From JBALVT01 sp045110675 (GTDB taxonomy: Bacteria > Pseudomonadota > Gammaproteobacteria > Pseudomonadales > Halieaceae), in the NCBI GenBank assembly GCA_045110675.1, contig JBGCGJ010000086.1:1-7947 (forward strand): a stretch of DNA of 7,947 bases, given 5' to 3'. Position numbers and translations under genes: made by a program. Shown here in pieces: positions 1-5,985 of this stretch (position 1 is the first letter of the stretch; every line of letters begins with the position of its first letter). Under the pieces are notes generated by a model that saw only the letters and a program-made list of their open reading frames with translations, did no database searches and was not told the origin of the DNA.

Positions 1-52
1 TAGACAAGACCAGGGAAATCGATCGAATATTTCGCAATCTTGCCAAGGACAC
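1..52 (-). CDS. Possible start of a leader-bearing gene after aauA (partial)
   Basis: A frame open to the window edge begins with GTG at 50-52 on the minus strand, 13 bp past the aauA stop. The 17 visible residues read VSLARLRNIRSISLVLS: arginines followed by a hydrophobic run, as in the start of an export signal or membrane anchor. A GAG lies about 6 bases before the GTG and could serve as a weak ribosome binding site. In the described Alcaligenes faecalis aau cluster, aauA is followed by a small gene for a periplasmic c-type cytochrome, so a cytochrome or another periplasmic partner is a reasonable guess, but no haem motif is in view. The fragment is so short that a chance open frame is quite possible. 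No terminator hairpin with a T run is visible after aauA, which fits an operon that continues leftward. Confidence 0.35.
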   Translation of the reverse strand, partial: MSLARLRNIRSISLVLS

Positions 53-65
53 GAGAAGCTCTACG

Positions 66-581
66 TTATTCTTCAAAAGCCAATCCAACTACGACGGCTG
101 TGGAGCAGTTGTAAACGATACTATTCGCTCCAAGGCACCAAATAACATCGTTCGACTTATCGGCCCGGTAGAGAGGACTGTCTCGATCGTCGCGCTGACA
201 CAAGCAAGCACCACATTGGGTTTGCCCACAACAATCATTATACGAGATAACATAGTTGCGCCCATCTACCGGATTGCGGCAGGTACCTATCCAGGTAATC
301 GGTGACATCTCTGTTCCCGGCGGACAGCTATTGTATGTTCCGCCGCAACATTCACATAAAAAACCATCCACTGCGCAATAACGCCAGTAATCGCAACTAC
401 TGGCATCACCTTCGTCCTGTGGCATTTTCGGAGCAGATTCCGCCGCTCGTGCTACTGGCAGTAGCGGTAAAGTCGCGCCACCCACCAACATGGCTCCGAG
501 TGCTTTGAACATACTCCGTCGCGAGCTATTCTGCGCTACCTTGCGCGCTGACTTTTCAAACAGCCGATCGATAATTTTCAT
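66..581 (-). CDS. aauA: Aromatic amine dehydrogenase small (TTQ) subunit
   Basis: Catalytic small subunit, 171 residues, of a periplasmic quinoprotein amine dehydrogenase. It carries tryptophan tryptophylquinone (TTQ) and deaminates primary amines to aldehyde plus ammonia. A twin-arginine leader is visible (SRRSMFKALG at about 20-29, hydrophobic stretch to 43, likely cut after ARA at 44-46), so it is probably exported folded by Tat. The two TTQ-forming tryptophans are W97 (SPITWIGTC) and W148 (NDVIWC), 51 residues apart as in known family members. The catalytic-base Asp is D116 (YNDCCG), 19 after W97, also as in the family. Fourteen cysteines follow the leader (63, 69, 76, 78, 79, 86, 101, 117, 118, 123, 126, 128, 149, 159). 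As I recall the sequences, methylamine dehydrogenase has 12, and the extra pair C79/C123 matches aromatic amine dehydrogenase. The residue after the last Cys is S160 where the family usually has Thr. Last of the four recognised operon genes; a purine-rich GAGTGGA lies about 10 bases before the start. Confidence 0.93.
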   Translation of the reverse strand: MKIIDRLFEKSARKVAQNSSRRSMFKALGAMLVGGATLPLLPVARAAESAPKMPQDEGDASSCDYWRYCAVDGFLCECCGGTYNSCPPGTEMSPITWIGTCRNPVDGRNYVISYNDCCGQTQCGACLCQRDDRDSPLYRADKSNDVIWCLGANSIVYNCSTAVVVGLAFEE

Positions 582-618
582 TTAACTGGTCCACTCATGT
601 GTAAACGCAATAGCCATA

Positions 619-1221
619 TCAGGAATGGCTTTTTCGATTGTTAATAAATTCCTGGATGGAAGCGACATTGCGCTCCTTCGCTTCAAAGAGACTGTCGATG
701 TGTTCCCGTGAATTCACAATGCCGATCGAAGCAATCTTGCCGTTCTCGTCTATCAAGACGCCGTAGGGAAGCTTTGCGACGCCATAAGTTTTACCGAGTA
801 ACTCAGAGACTACATAGGGAAAGGCTCCGATGTCTTGCTCGCGAACATAACCCTTGTGGTCTTGATTCATACCATCGCTGGCAATCACCAAATTGATCCA
901 GTCTGACTCCGCTTTCGCGGCCGACTTCACCGTAGGCATCAAGGTTTTACAAACAGGGCAATCCGGAGAGGCGAAAAAAATCAGCGTCGACTTTCCATCT
1001 GAAGGTTGCCCGCCAATGGTGATCATTTTCGAGTCAAGTGACTGCAGTGACAATTCGGGAGCGTCCTGCCCCACCTTTAAATTCTGGTTGACTGCCAAAG
1101 CGCCTGCCGGTGCGACCCGCTCATAAAGAACGCCAATTTGTCGGGTTAATGCATAAATCACTGCTGCCATGCACAGAACAATGATCCAGAGAAAAATATT
1201 TGAAACAAGCAATAAGTCCAT
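619..1221 (-). CDS. aauD: Amine dehydrogenase maturation protein AauD/MauD (thioredoxin-like)
   Basis: A 200-residue membrane-anchored thioredoxin-fold protein. One N-terminal membrane segment (about 3-24) precedes a periplasmic domain with the redox motif CPVC at 88-91 (context ASPDCPVCKTLMP) and the cis-proline region KLPYGV (P152). MauD-type proteins are required for correct disulfide formation and stability of the cysteine-rich small subunit, which here has 14 cysteines encoded 37 bp downstream. The start has AGGGCGA about 6-8 bases upstream. It sits between aauE (39-bp gap) and aauA, in the usual E-D-A order. The assignment rests on motif, topology and context. A generic TlpA/ResA-like thioredoxin is the alternative on motif alone, but the position makes MauD/AauD much more likely. 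Confidence 0.9.
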   Translation of the reverse strand: MDLLLVSNIFLWIIVLCMAAVIYALTRQIGVLYERVAPAGALAVNQNLKVGQDAPELSLQSLDSKMITIGGQPSDGKSTLIFFASPDCPVCKTLMPTVKSAAKAESDWINLVIASDGMNQDHKGYVREQDIGAFPYVVSELLGKTYGVAKLPYGVLIDENGKIASIGIVNSREHIDSLFEAKERNVASIQEFINNRKSHS

Positions 1222-1260
1222 GTTCTTCGCCCTGAAGAAAAATCTATCATTTATCGAATT

Positions 1261-1815
1261 TTAGTAAGACTGCTTTAAACGTTTAAGTTTCTGCGCATTT
1301 GCAATCAGGTGTTCGGCGCTGAGACTGAATGAAATTAGGGTAACCGCCACTAACACAGAAAGAAGCCAATCCCCGAACTGCATTGACCCTATTGAAGCTT
1401 CGTTGGCAAAAGGAAGAAACACGAGCAAGGTTAACAACAGCGCATTTCTTCCCAACAATATGGGGCTGACGGTGACACCCCCTCCAGGTCCAGCACAGCC
1501 ACAATCAACATCGATTTTTCCCTGCCTTATTTGCTGGGCAAAAAGAAACAGGTAACTCCCCAACATGATCGCACATAGCAAGGTGCCGATCAGTCGGGAT
1601 TCTGGCAGCAAGACTAATATCCCTGTCAATACTTCCAAGCCACCGACTATCCAAACCATAACTTTGGCGAGCTCAGGCAGCGCAATTCCATAGCCACTCA
1701 AAACACCGAGGTAGTAGCCGCGATTTGAAGGATTGAGTTTGCTGACGCCAGCGACAACGAACAACCAAAACATAAACAGTGCTATGGCAGTCGACAAGAT
1801 CGCAAAAAATATCAT
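1261..1815 (-). CDS. aauE: Amine dehydrogenase maturation membrane protein AauE/MauE
   Basis: A 184-residue polytopic inner-membrane protein of the MauE family. Hydrophobic segments are visible at about 4-24, 51-70, 75-94, 116-136 and 148-166, so four to five membrane passes. A short hydrophilic loop carries the CxC pair DCGC at 104-107, followed by a glycine-rich stretch (GPGGG) and SPILLGRNALL, the characteristic MauE region. MauE works with MauD in export, folding or disulfide formation of the TTQ small subunit; the CxC is the likely redox-active site, though its exact partner reaction is not known to me. It starts 6 bp after the aauB stop, so translation is probably coupled. The purine run AAAGGG sits about 11 bases before the ATG, inside the end of aauB. 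Confidence 0.88.
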   Translation of the reverse strand: MIFFAILSTAIALFMFWLFVVAGVSKLNPSNRGYYLGVLSGYGIALPELAKVMVWIVGGLEVLTGILVLLPESRLIGTLLCAIMLGSYLFLFAQQIRQGKIDVDCGCAGPGGGVTVSPILLGRNALLLTLLVFLPFANEASIGSMQFGDWLLSVLVAVTLISFSLSAEHLIANAQKLKRLKQSY

Positions 1816-1821
1816 GAGGAA

Positions 1822-3093
1822 TCAGTACCCTTTGTTAACAAGCAGTGGCGTGGAGTTGCCGAAGTCTGAAAGAGTCTGCAAATGCTTACCGTCTGTGGCG
1901 TTGAATACATCCAGGTTAAGCTCACCGTTTGTCACAATAAGCAGCGGATTCTCACCGCGAGTGACCGCAATGGAAATAGCCCAACCAGGGGTATCAATCA
2001 CTCTGACGCGCTTTCTTGAAGCGACATCGAACACCCACACCTGAGTGCCCCCGTGGGTCTGTGACCCCTCATGCCCATCCGCTTGAAAGATGGTGTACAT
2101 CAAACCTTGATCGTCATAGTCATTCAACACCAGACCACTTGGGCGCCAGTTTTCACGCTTTTCTTGCTCCGAAACAAGGCTCCAATTACCCAGATATTTT
2201 GCTTCACTGGTACGCATATCAACTTCGTGAACCAGGCCGTGGAAACTTGGAAAGTAGGCAATTCCGTCAATAATGACGGGGCGTTCAAAAGTTGGAGAGT
2301 CATCGGTGTCAAAAAAAGGCGGCATTCGTATTTGCGCGTTTAACTCTCCAGTATCACTTAGAATCGAAGACAGCATTCCGCCATTGCTGCAAATAGAGGC
2401 GATCCCTCGATTCCCGGCCGGGTAGGTCAATACACAACCCGGCGTAGCAACTTCACTAACAATTTCCTGCTTGTCTAAATCGACAACCGTAAACGAAGCT
2501 GCCGGACTAAAATTCGAGACATAGAGATAGCGCTCGTCTCCAGAAAGTGCCATCGCGTAGCGCTCGGGTAGAGCCGTTAACCGCTTGCGTTCCGGCCAAA
2601 AAATCTCCTTGCGTATCTTCAGAGTCGCTTTGTCATAAATCACCAAAACATCAGTAAGCGGACCCCGCGACCCTCTGGCATGGAAAGTTTCCATGACGTA
2701 GAACTCTCCGCGCGTTTTCGATTGACCAAGATTACCGACCAGGTTTTTGCTAACCAGACCCTTAATGCGCTTCGCATGCCGCTTTTCGGCAGCATCCATG
2801 ATAATCACCTTGCCGGCAAACATACTGGGGAAATTGACCTCGTCGACCATAATCCATGTCTCAGGATAGCGGCTGGGAAGTGACTCGATCTTACCTGTGG
2901 TCTCGATAGGCAGAGGGGGTAGCGTGGACCGAGGAACCTGATCCACAGCGCGTTGTTTAGCTTCCGCACCCGTGATGGCTGGACCGTATACCGTTTGCTT
3001 ATCTCCTTCCTCGCCCAAACCCGATTCCGCAGCATAGGCCAGTGAGCAATGCATTGTGAAGAGGAGAACAATCCAAGGCATTCGTTTCAACAT
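1822..3093 (-). CDS. aauB: Amine dehydrogenase large (beta-propeller) subunit
   Basis: Large subunit, 423 residues, of the TTQ amine dehydrogenase. It should form a beta-propeller scaffold around which two large and two small subunits assemble, and it shapes the channel to the cofactor. A Sec-type leader is visible: basic start MLKR, hydrophobic core 6-20, likely cut near AYA at 19-21. Mature length near 400 fits the family. C220 and C235 are 15 apart, matching the single conserved disulfide spacing of methylamine dehydrogenase large chains. Repeating blade-like strands (DVLVIYD, FTVVDLD, VWVFDV, LNLDVFNATDG) and the segment GNWSLVSEQEKRENWRPSG resemble AADH/MADH large chains as I remember them. 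First gene of the aauBEDA operon. The ribosome binding site is weak (GGGA about 9 bases upstream); M5 is an alternative start that would shorten the basic leader. The large chain alone does not separate the aromatic from the methylamine type; that call comes from the small subunit. Confidence 0.9.
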   Translation of the reverse strand: MLKRMPWIVLLFTMHCSLAYAAESGLGEEGDKQTVYGPAITGAEAKQRAVDQVPRSTLPPLPIETTGKIESLPSRYPETWIMVDEVNFPSMFAGKVIIMDAAEKRHAKRIKGLVSKNLVGNLGQSKTRGEFYVMETFHARGSRGPLTDVLVIYDKATLKIRKEIFWPERKRLTALPERYAMALSGDERYLYVSNFSPAASFTVVDLDKQEIVSEVATPGCVLTYPAGNRGIASICSNGGMLSSILSDTGELNAQIRMPPFFDTDDSPTFERPVIIDGIAYFPSFHGLVHEVDMRTSEAKYLGNWSLVSEQEKRENWRPSGLVLNDYDDQGLMYTIFQADGHEGSQTHGGTQVWVFDVASRKRVRVIDTPGWAISIAVTRGENPLLIVTNGELNLDVFNATDGKHLQTLSDFGNSTPLLVNKGY

Positions 3094-3137
3094 GTGTACG
3101 TGTCCCGTAGCTCAACGACTGACCCAATCGTCGGATA

Positions 3138-3143
3138 ATTATA
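3138..3143 (-). promoter_or_regulatory. aauB: Candidate -10 box for the aauBEDA operon
   Basis: Perfect TATAAT on the minus strand, 45-50 bp upstream of the aauB start, which would give a leader of roughly 35-40 nt. No -35 match lies at 16-18 bp upstream. A TTGACA on the same strand (3151-3156) is only 7 bp away, too close to pair with it. An activator-dependent promoter would fit, but the box alone is weak evidence. Confidence 0.35.
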
Positions 3144-3275
3144 GGAGCTTTGTCAAACAGCGCCACCGCGAGGGCCAAACAGGGCAGACGGAAATGGCCG
3201 GACAATACGCTCCAGAGGCGCACCATCTGGGAGCAGACTTGCGCATCGCTGGAGCATTATAACGGCGAGTTTCGA

Positions 3276-3290
3276 ATAGTGAGTCACTAT
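3276..3290. promoter_or_regulatory. 15-bp perfect palindrome, candidate operator
   Basis: ATAGTGA-G-TCACTAT: two 7-bp arms that are exact reverse complements around one central base. It lies 182 bp from the aauB start and 179 bp from the receptor start, almost midway. The inner TAGTGAGTCACTA has the T-N11-A form used by LysR-type regulators, though many dimeric regulators bind such sites. No regulator gene is in the window, so the binder is unknown. Confidence 0.5.
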
Positions 3291-3327
3291 GCAGCCACAT
3301 CCTATATTTACTACGGTCTCGTCCTAG

Positions 3328-3344
3328 ATATTACCTGCTAATAT
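3328..3344. repeat. Short inverted repeat ATATTA-N5-TAATAT
   Basis: Two 6-bp arms (3328-3333 and 3339-3344) separated by CCTGC. It is AT-rich and overlaps a possible extended -10 (TGCTAATAT). It could be an operator half-site pair or chance in AT-rich DNA. Confidence 0.25.
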
Positions 3345-3359
3345 GTTCTACCATCTGCC

Positions 3360-3371
3360 TGTAGTACTACA
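3360..3371. promoter_or_regulatory. 12-bp perfect palindrome, candidate second operator
   Basis: TGTAGTACTACA is its own exact reverse complement. It lies about 99 bp before the receptor start codon, where a repressor could overlap a promoter or the start of the transcript. The core with GT and AC half-sites recalls GntR-family operators; this is inference only. Confidence 0.35.
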
Positions 3372-3457
3372 AATGGCAAATATTCTAATAACATTTGAAG
3401 TCGGAAATATTGTCAGCGCAGCCAACGTGTTATGGCGATGATACCCGGCGAAACTTC

Positions 3458-3463
3458 AGAGGA
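3458..3463 (+). promoter_or_regulatory. Ribosome binding site that sets the receptor start
   Basis: AGAGGA sits 6 bases before the ATG at 3470. It favours this start over the upstream in-frame TTG at 3395, which has no comparable site and would add 25 residues ahead of the leader peptide. Confidence 0.8.
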
Positions 3464-3469
3464 TTTAGT

Positions 3470-5890
3470 ATGAAAAACCGCATTAAAGCAGCTGCCCACA
3501 GCGAATATCGATCCACGCCGAAGAACAGCGCGTTCGGATTTGGAAGCCAGTCCAAGATGGCACTCGCAATCACCGCTACGCTGCTGACGGCTCCCTTTGC
3601 CACAACAGGCTATGCTCAGGAAAATCAGTCGAGCATTAATTCTCTACTGGAAGAGATAGTCATTACCGCTCGAAAGAGAGAGGAAAGTGTCCAGGATACT
3701 CCCATCGCCGTATCGGCCTTCAGCGGCGCAAGTCTTGAGGCACGCGGTATCACCAAGATCTCCGGGATTGCCAACATTACCCCCAATATGACGTTTGACA
3801 ATATCAATACCAATGGCGGCGGCGGCAGTAATGCCTCTGTCTACATTCGTGGTGTTGGACAGACTGACTTTATTCCCTCAGCTGATCCCGGTGTTGGCAT
3901 TTATGTCGACGGCGTTTATCTCGCTCGCAGCATTGGCTCGGTACTGGACGTGATCGATATCGAGCGTATTGAAGTACTTCGCGGTCCCCAGGGTACCCTG
4001 TTCGGCCGTAATACCATTGGCGGCGCTGTGGCTATTCACACCATCAAACCCCATGATGAATTTGGCGGCAAGGTTCGCGCCAAAGTGGGCACCGATAATC
4101 GTCTGGATATCGGCGGACAGGTGAATTTCCCGATAACGGATAATCTCTACGCTAATGCCTCGTTTGCCAGCCTCCAGCAGGATGGCTGGATAAAAAACCG
4201 CAATACCGGCGATGATTCGGGCGACGATGACACCATCGCGTTCCGCGCTGCGTTGCGCTGGGAAGCCAGTGAAAATCTGCTCATAGACATCAGCGCAGAC
4301 TTTTCCGAAGACGACGAGATCGGTCAGGCGCAGGTGACATCCCGGGAGGCTGATCAGGCTGTTTTGTTTTTAGACGGCAACAGTCCATTCACTCACAACT
4401 TTTTGTATGGGGTGAATTCACCTTTAGTGGAGCCCGCAGGCATAGCCTTAGGATTTAGGGAGTTTAATGGCTGTGATGCAACACCTGCTAATATTGAGGG
4501 CACCAACGAATTTTGCGCCAATGCCAGCACGGTTGGACTGGGCAGAGATACGGGTACAGACCCAACCTACTATGAGGCGGAAATCTGGGGTGTGTCGGCC
4601 AACATCGAGTGGCAACTCTCCGATACACTGACACTAAGGTCTATAACTGCCTACCGCGACCTCGATAGCGAATTTGCGCGCGATGGCGATAGCACCCCCT
4701 TCCTGCTAGGTAGGAATACGGACTTTTTTGAACAGTCTCAGCTGTCGCAAGAATTCCAGTTGCTGGGCACAGCAAATGATGGCGGCCTGGAATGGATTGT
4801 TGGTGCTTATTATTTCGAAGAAGATGGCACGAACTTTAACCCGGTGGACTTTCACCAGATTGACATTGAAAGTGGCGGCGATTTTGAACACGAAAGTTGG
4901 GCGGGTTTTGCCCAGGCTACTTACCACATCAGCGAAGATCTCCACCTAACGGCTGGTATTCGCTACACCGAGGACACTAAGGACTTTATTGTTGTTGGTA
5001 TTCAGCAGACAGCGAGACCTGCTAACGCGCCGATATTTGCGCTGCCCCCAGGTGGCGTAGTCACTCTTATTGATAACGGCACGACAACCCTGGAGTCCGA
5101 CGACTGGACACCGATGGTAAACCTGGCCTATGACTGGTCCGAGGATCTTATGGTCTACGCTACCTACTCTGAAGGCTACAAAGGGGGTGGTGTACAGCAG
5201 CGAAATGCCGGGGTCTTTGGTCCGCAGGCACCCACCTACGATCCGGAGTTTGTCGAATCTTTTGAAGCCGGTTTTAAATACGCCAGTGATGACGGCAGTT
5301 TTGTTCTTAACGGAGCTGCCTTCTTTGCCGACTACACCGACATCCAGTTGGAGACGCTGGCACCTGACGGCATTGCTCCGCAGTTGGCCAATGCCGGAGA
5401 GGCGGAGATTATGGGAATAGAACTTGAAGCGCGCTGGTCACCGGCTGAAAGCTGGTTCGTCGAGGGTGCGCTCGGTTGGGTCGATGCCGAGATCGTCGAG
5501 GCTAGTCCCGATTCCACTAACTCTGGTGGCCCGGCAAAAGGTGACACTGTGCCGTTTGTACCGGAATACAATGCCTCGGCCTCTCTTATAAAAGAAATCG
5601 ATATGGGCGATTCTGGAAGATTAACCCCGAGACTCGACGTGTCTTATCGCGATGACGTGTTCTTTAAAGCAAACAATGATCCGAATAATACGCAAGACGC
5701 TTACACGCTTGTCAATGCGAACGTTACCTGGAACAGCCCCAGCGATAAATACCTGGTGACGCTCTACCTTGATAATATTACGGATGAGGATGTCGTCTCA
5801 TTCTCAGAAACCTCCGATTCATCAGGCGTTGGTTTCGAACTGCTTAAGCGTGGCTTCCAGTGGTATTTGGCTGCTGAAATGAAGTTCTAA
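3470..5890 (+). CDS. TonB-dependent outer-membrane receptor
   Basis: An 806-residue outer-membrane transporter that takes up a ligand using energy passed from TonB-ExbB-ExbD. A long leader has a charged N-region (1-30), a hydrophobic core at about 30-46 and a likely cut after GYA at 47-49. The TonB box region is EEIVITA (61-67), followed by the plug domain with the typical blocks SVQDTPIAVSAFSG (73-86), YIRGVGQTD (125-133) and RIEVLRGPQGTLFGRN (166-181). The rest is a 22-strand-type barrel with alternating aromatic strands. It ends in WYLAAEMKF, whose terminal Phe is the usual barrel-assembly signal. The length is normal and there is no extra N-terminal signalling domain, so control by a FecI/FecR-type system is not expected. 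The ligand cannot be read from sequence. Its divergent position next to the amine dehydrogenase suggests an aromatic amine or a precursor, while a siderophore or other ligand remains possible. Confidence 0.93.
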   Translation: MKNRIKAAAHSEYRSTPKNSAFGFGSQSKMALAITATLLTAPFATTGYAQENQSSINSLLEEIVITARKREESVQDTPIAVSAFSGASLEARGITKISGIANITPNMTFDNINTNGGGGSNASVYIRGVGQTDFIPSADPGVGIYVDGVYLARSIGSVLDVIDIERIEVLRGPQGTLFGRNTIGGAVAIHTIKPHDEFGGKVRAKVGTDNRLDIGGQVNFPITDNLYANASFASLQQDGWIKNRNTGDDSGDDDTIAFRAALRWEASENLLIDISADFSEDDEIGQAQVTSREADQAVLFLDGNSPFTHNFLYGVNSPLVEPAGIALGFREFNGCDATPANIEGTNEFCANASTVGLGRDTGTDPTYYEAEIWGVSANIEWQLSDTLTLRSITAYRDLDSEFARDGDSTPFLLGRNTDFFEQSQLSQEFQLLGTANDGGLEWIVGAYYFEEDGTNFNPVDFHQIDIESGGDFEHESWAGFAQATYHISEDLHLTAGIRYTEDTKDFIVVGIQQTARPANAPIFALPPGGVVTLIDNGTTTLESDDWTPMVNLAYDWSEDLMVYATYSEGYKGGGVQQRNAGVFGPQAPTYDPEFVESFEAGFKYASDDGSFVLNGAAFFADYTDIQLETLAPDGIAPQLANAGEAEIMGIELEARWSPAESWFVEGALGWVDAEIVEASPDSTNSGGPAKGDTVPFVPEYNASASLIKEIDMGDSGRLTPRLDVSYRDDVFFKANNDPNNTQDAYTLVNANVTWNSPSDKYLVTLYLDNITDEDVVSFSETSDSSGVGFELLKRGFQWYLAAEMKF

Positions 5891-5946
5891 TCATCAGCTA
5901 AATGCGCAAGCAATATCAGGAAGGCATCGAATCCTTCCCGCTCACC

Positions 5947-5982
5947 ACCGGCGCAACTAGAAGTTCTAGTAGCGCCGGTTTT
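5947..5982 (+). terminator. Rho-independent terminator after the receptor
   Basis: A long hairpin: 8-bp arms ACCGGCGC and GCGCCGGT (5947-5954, 5972-5979) enclose a second perfect pair ACTAGAA/TTCTAGT (5956-5962, 5964-5970), with one A-A mismatch and a single-base centre. A TTTTCGTTT tract follows on the plus strand. It lies 56 bp past the receptor stop and also immediately past the stop of the convergent cupin gene. It may block transcripts from both sides, but the T run exists only on the plus strand. Confidence 0.85.
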
Positions 5983-5985
5983 CGT

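Larger units (their letters stand above)
3094..3469. promoter_or_regulatory. Divergent control region between aau operon and TonB receptor
   Basis: 376 bp without a convincing gene, lying between divergently read aauB and the receptor gene. The half from about 3260 to 3400 is AT-rich. It holds a perfect 15-bp palindrome (3276-3290), a 12-bp palindrome (3360-3371), an ATATTA/TAATAT inverted repeat (3328-3344) and a TATAAT facing aauB (3138-3143), each listed separately. TGCTAATAT at 3336-3344 could be an extended -10 for the receptor, but no good -35 precedes it. No sigma-54 motif, tRNA or riboswitch fold was recognised. Short open frames crossing the region lack a convincing ribosome binding site. 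Confidence 0.6.

Noticed and set aside
66..3093. Calling the operon a methylamine dehydrogenase (mau) cluster
   Set aside because: The small subunit has 14 rather than 12 cysteines, the shorter W148-to-last-Cys spacing and AADH-like context, and no mauF is found ahead of the large subunit. It cannot be fully excluded without a tree.
3138..3156. TTGACA and TATAAT together as a sigma-70 promoter on the minus strand
   Set aside because: The two hexamers are only 7 bp apart; RNA polymerase needs about 15-19. Only the TATAAT is kept, at low confidence.
3056..3341. Short open frames crossing the divergent intergenic region
   Set aside because: They have arbitrary composition, no ribosome binding sites and no recognisable domain; they overlap candidate control elements.
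3395..3469. Upstream TTG start that would lengthen the TonB receptor by 25 residues
   Set aside because: The ATG at 3470 has AGAGGA at 6-base spacing and begins a normal leader; the extension has no ribosome site and would bury the signal peptide further.
5919..5938. GGAAGG/CCTTCC hairpin just after the receptor stop as a terminator
   Set aside because: The stem is only 6 bp and lacks a following T run; the much stronger hairpin at 5947-5979 explains termination.
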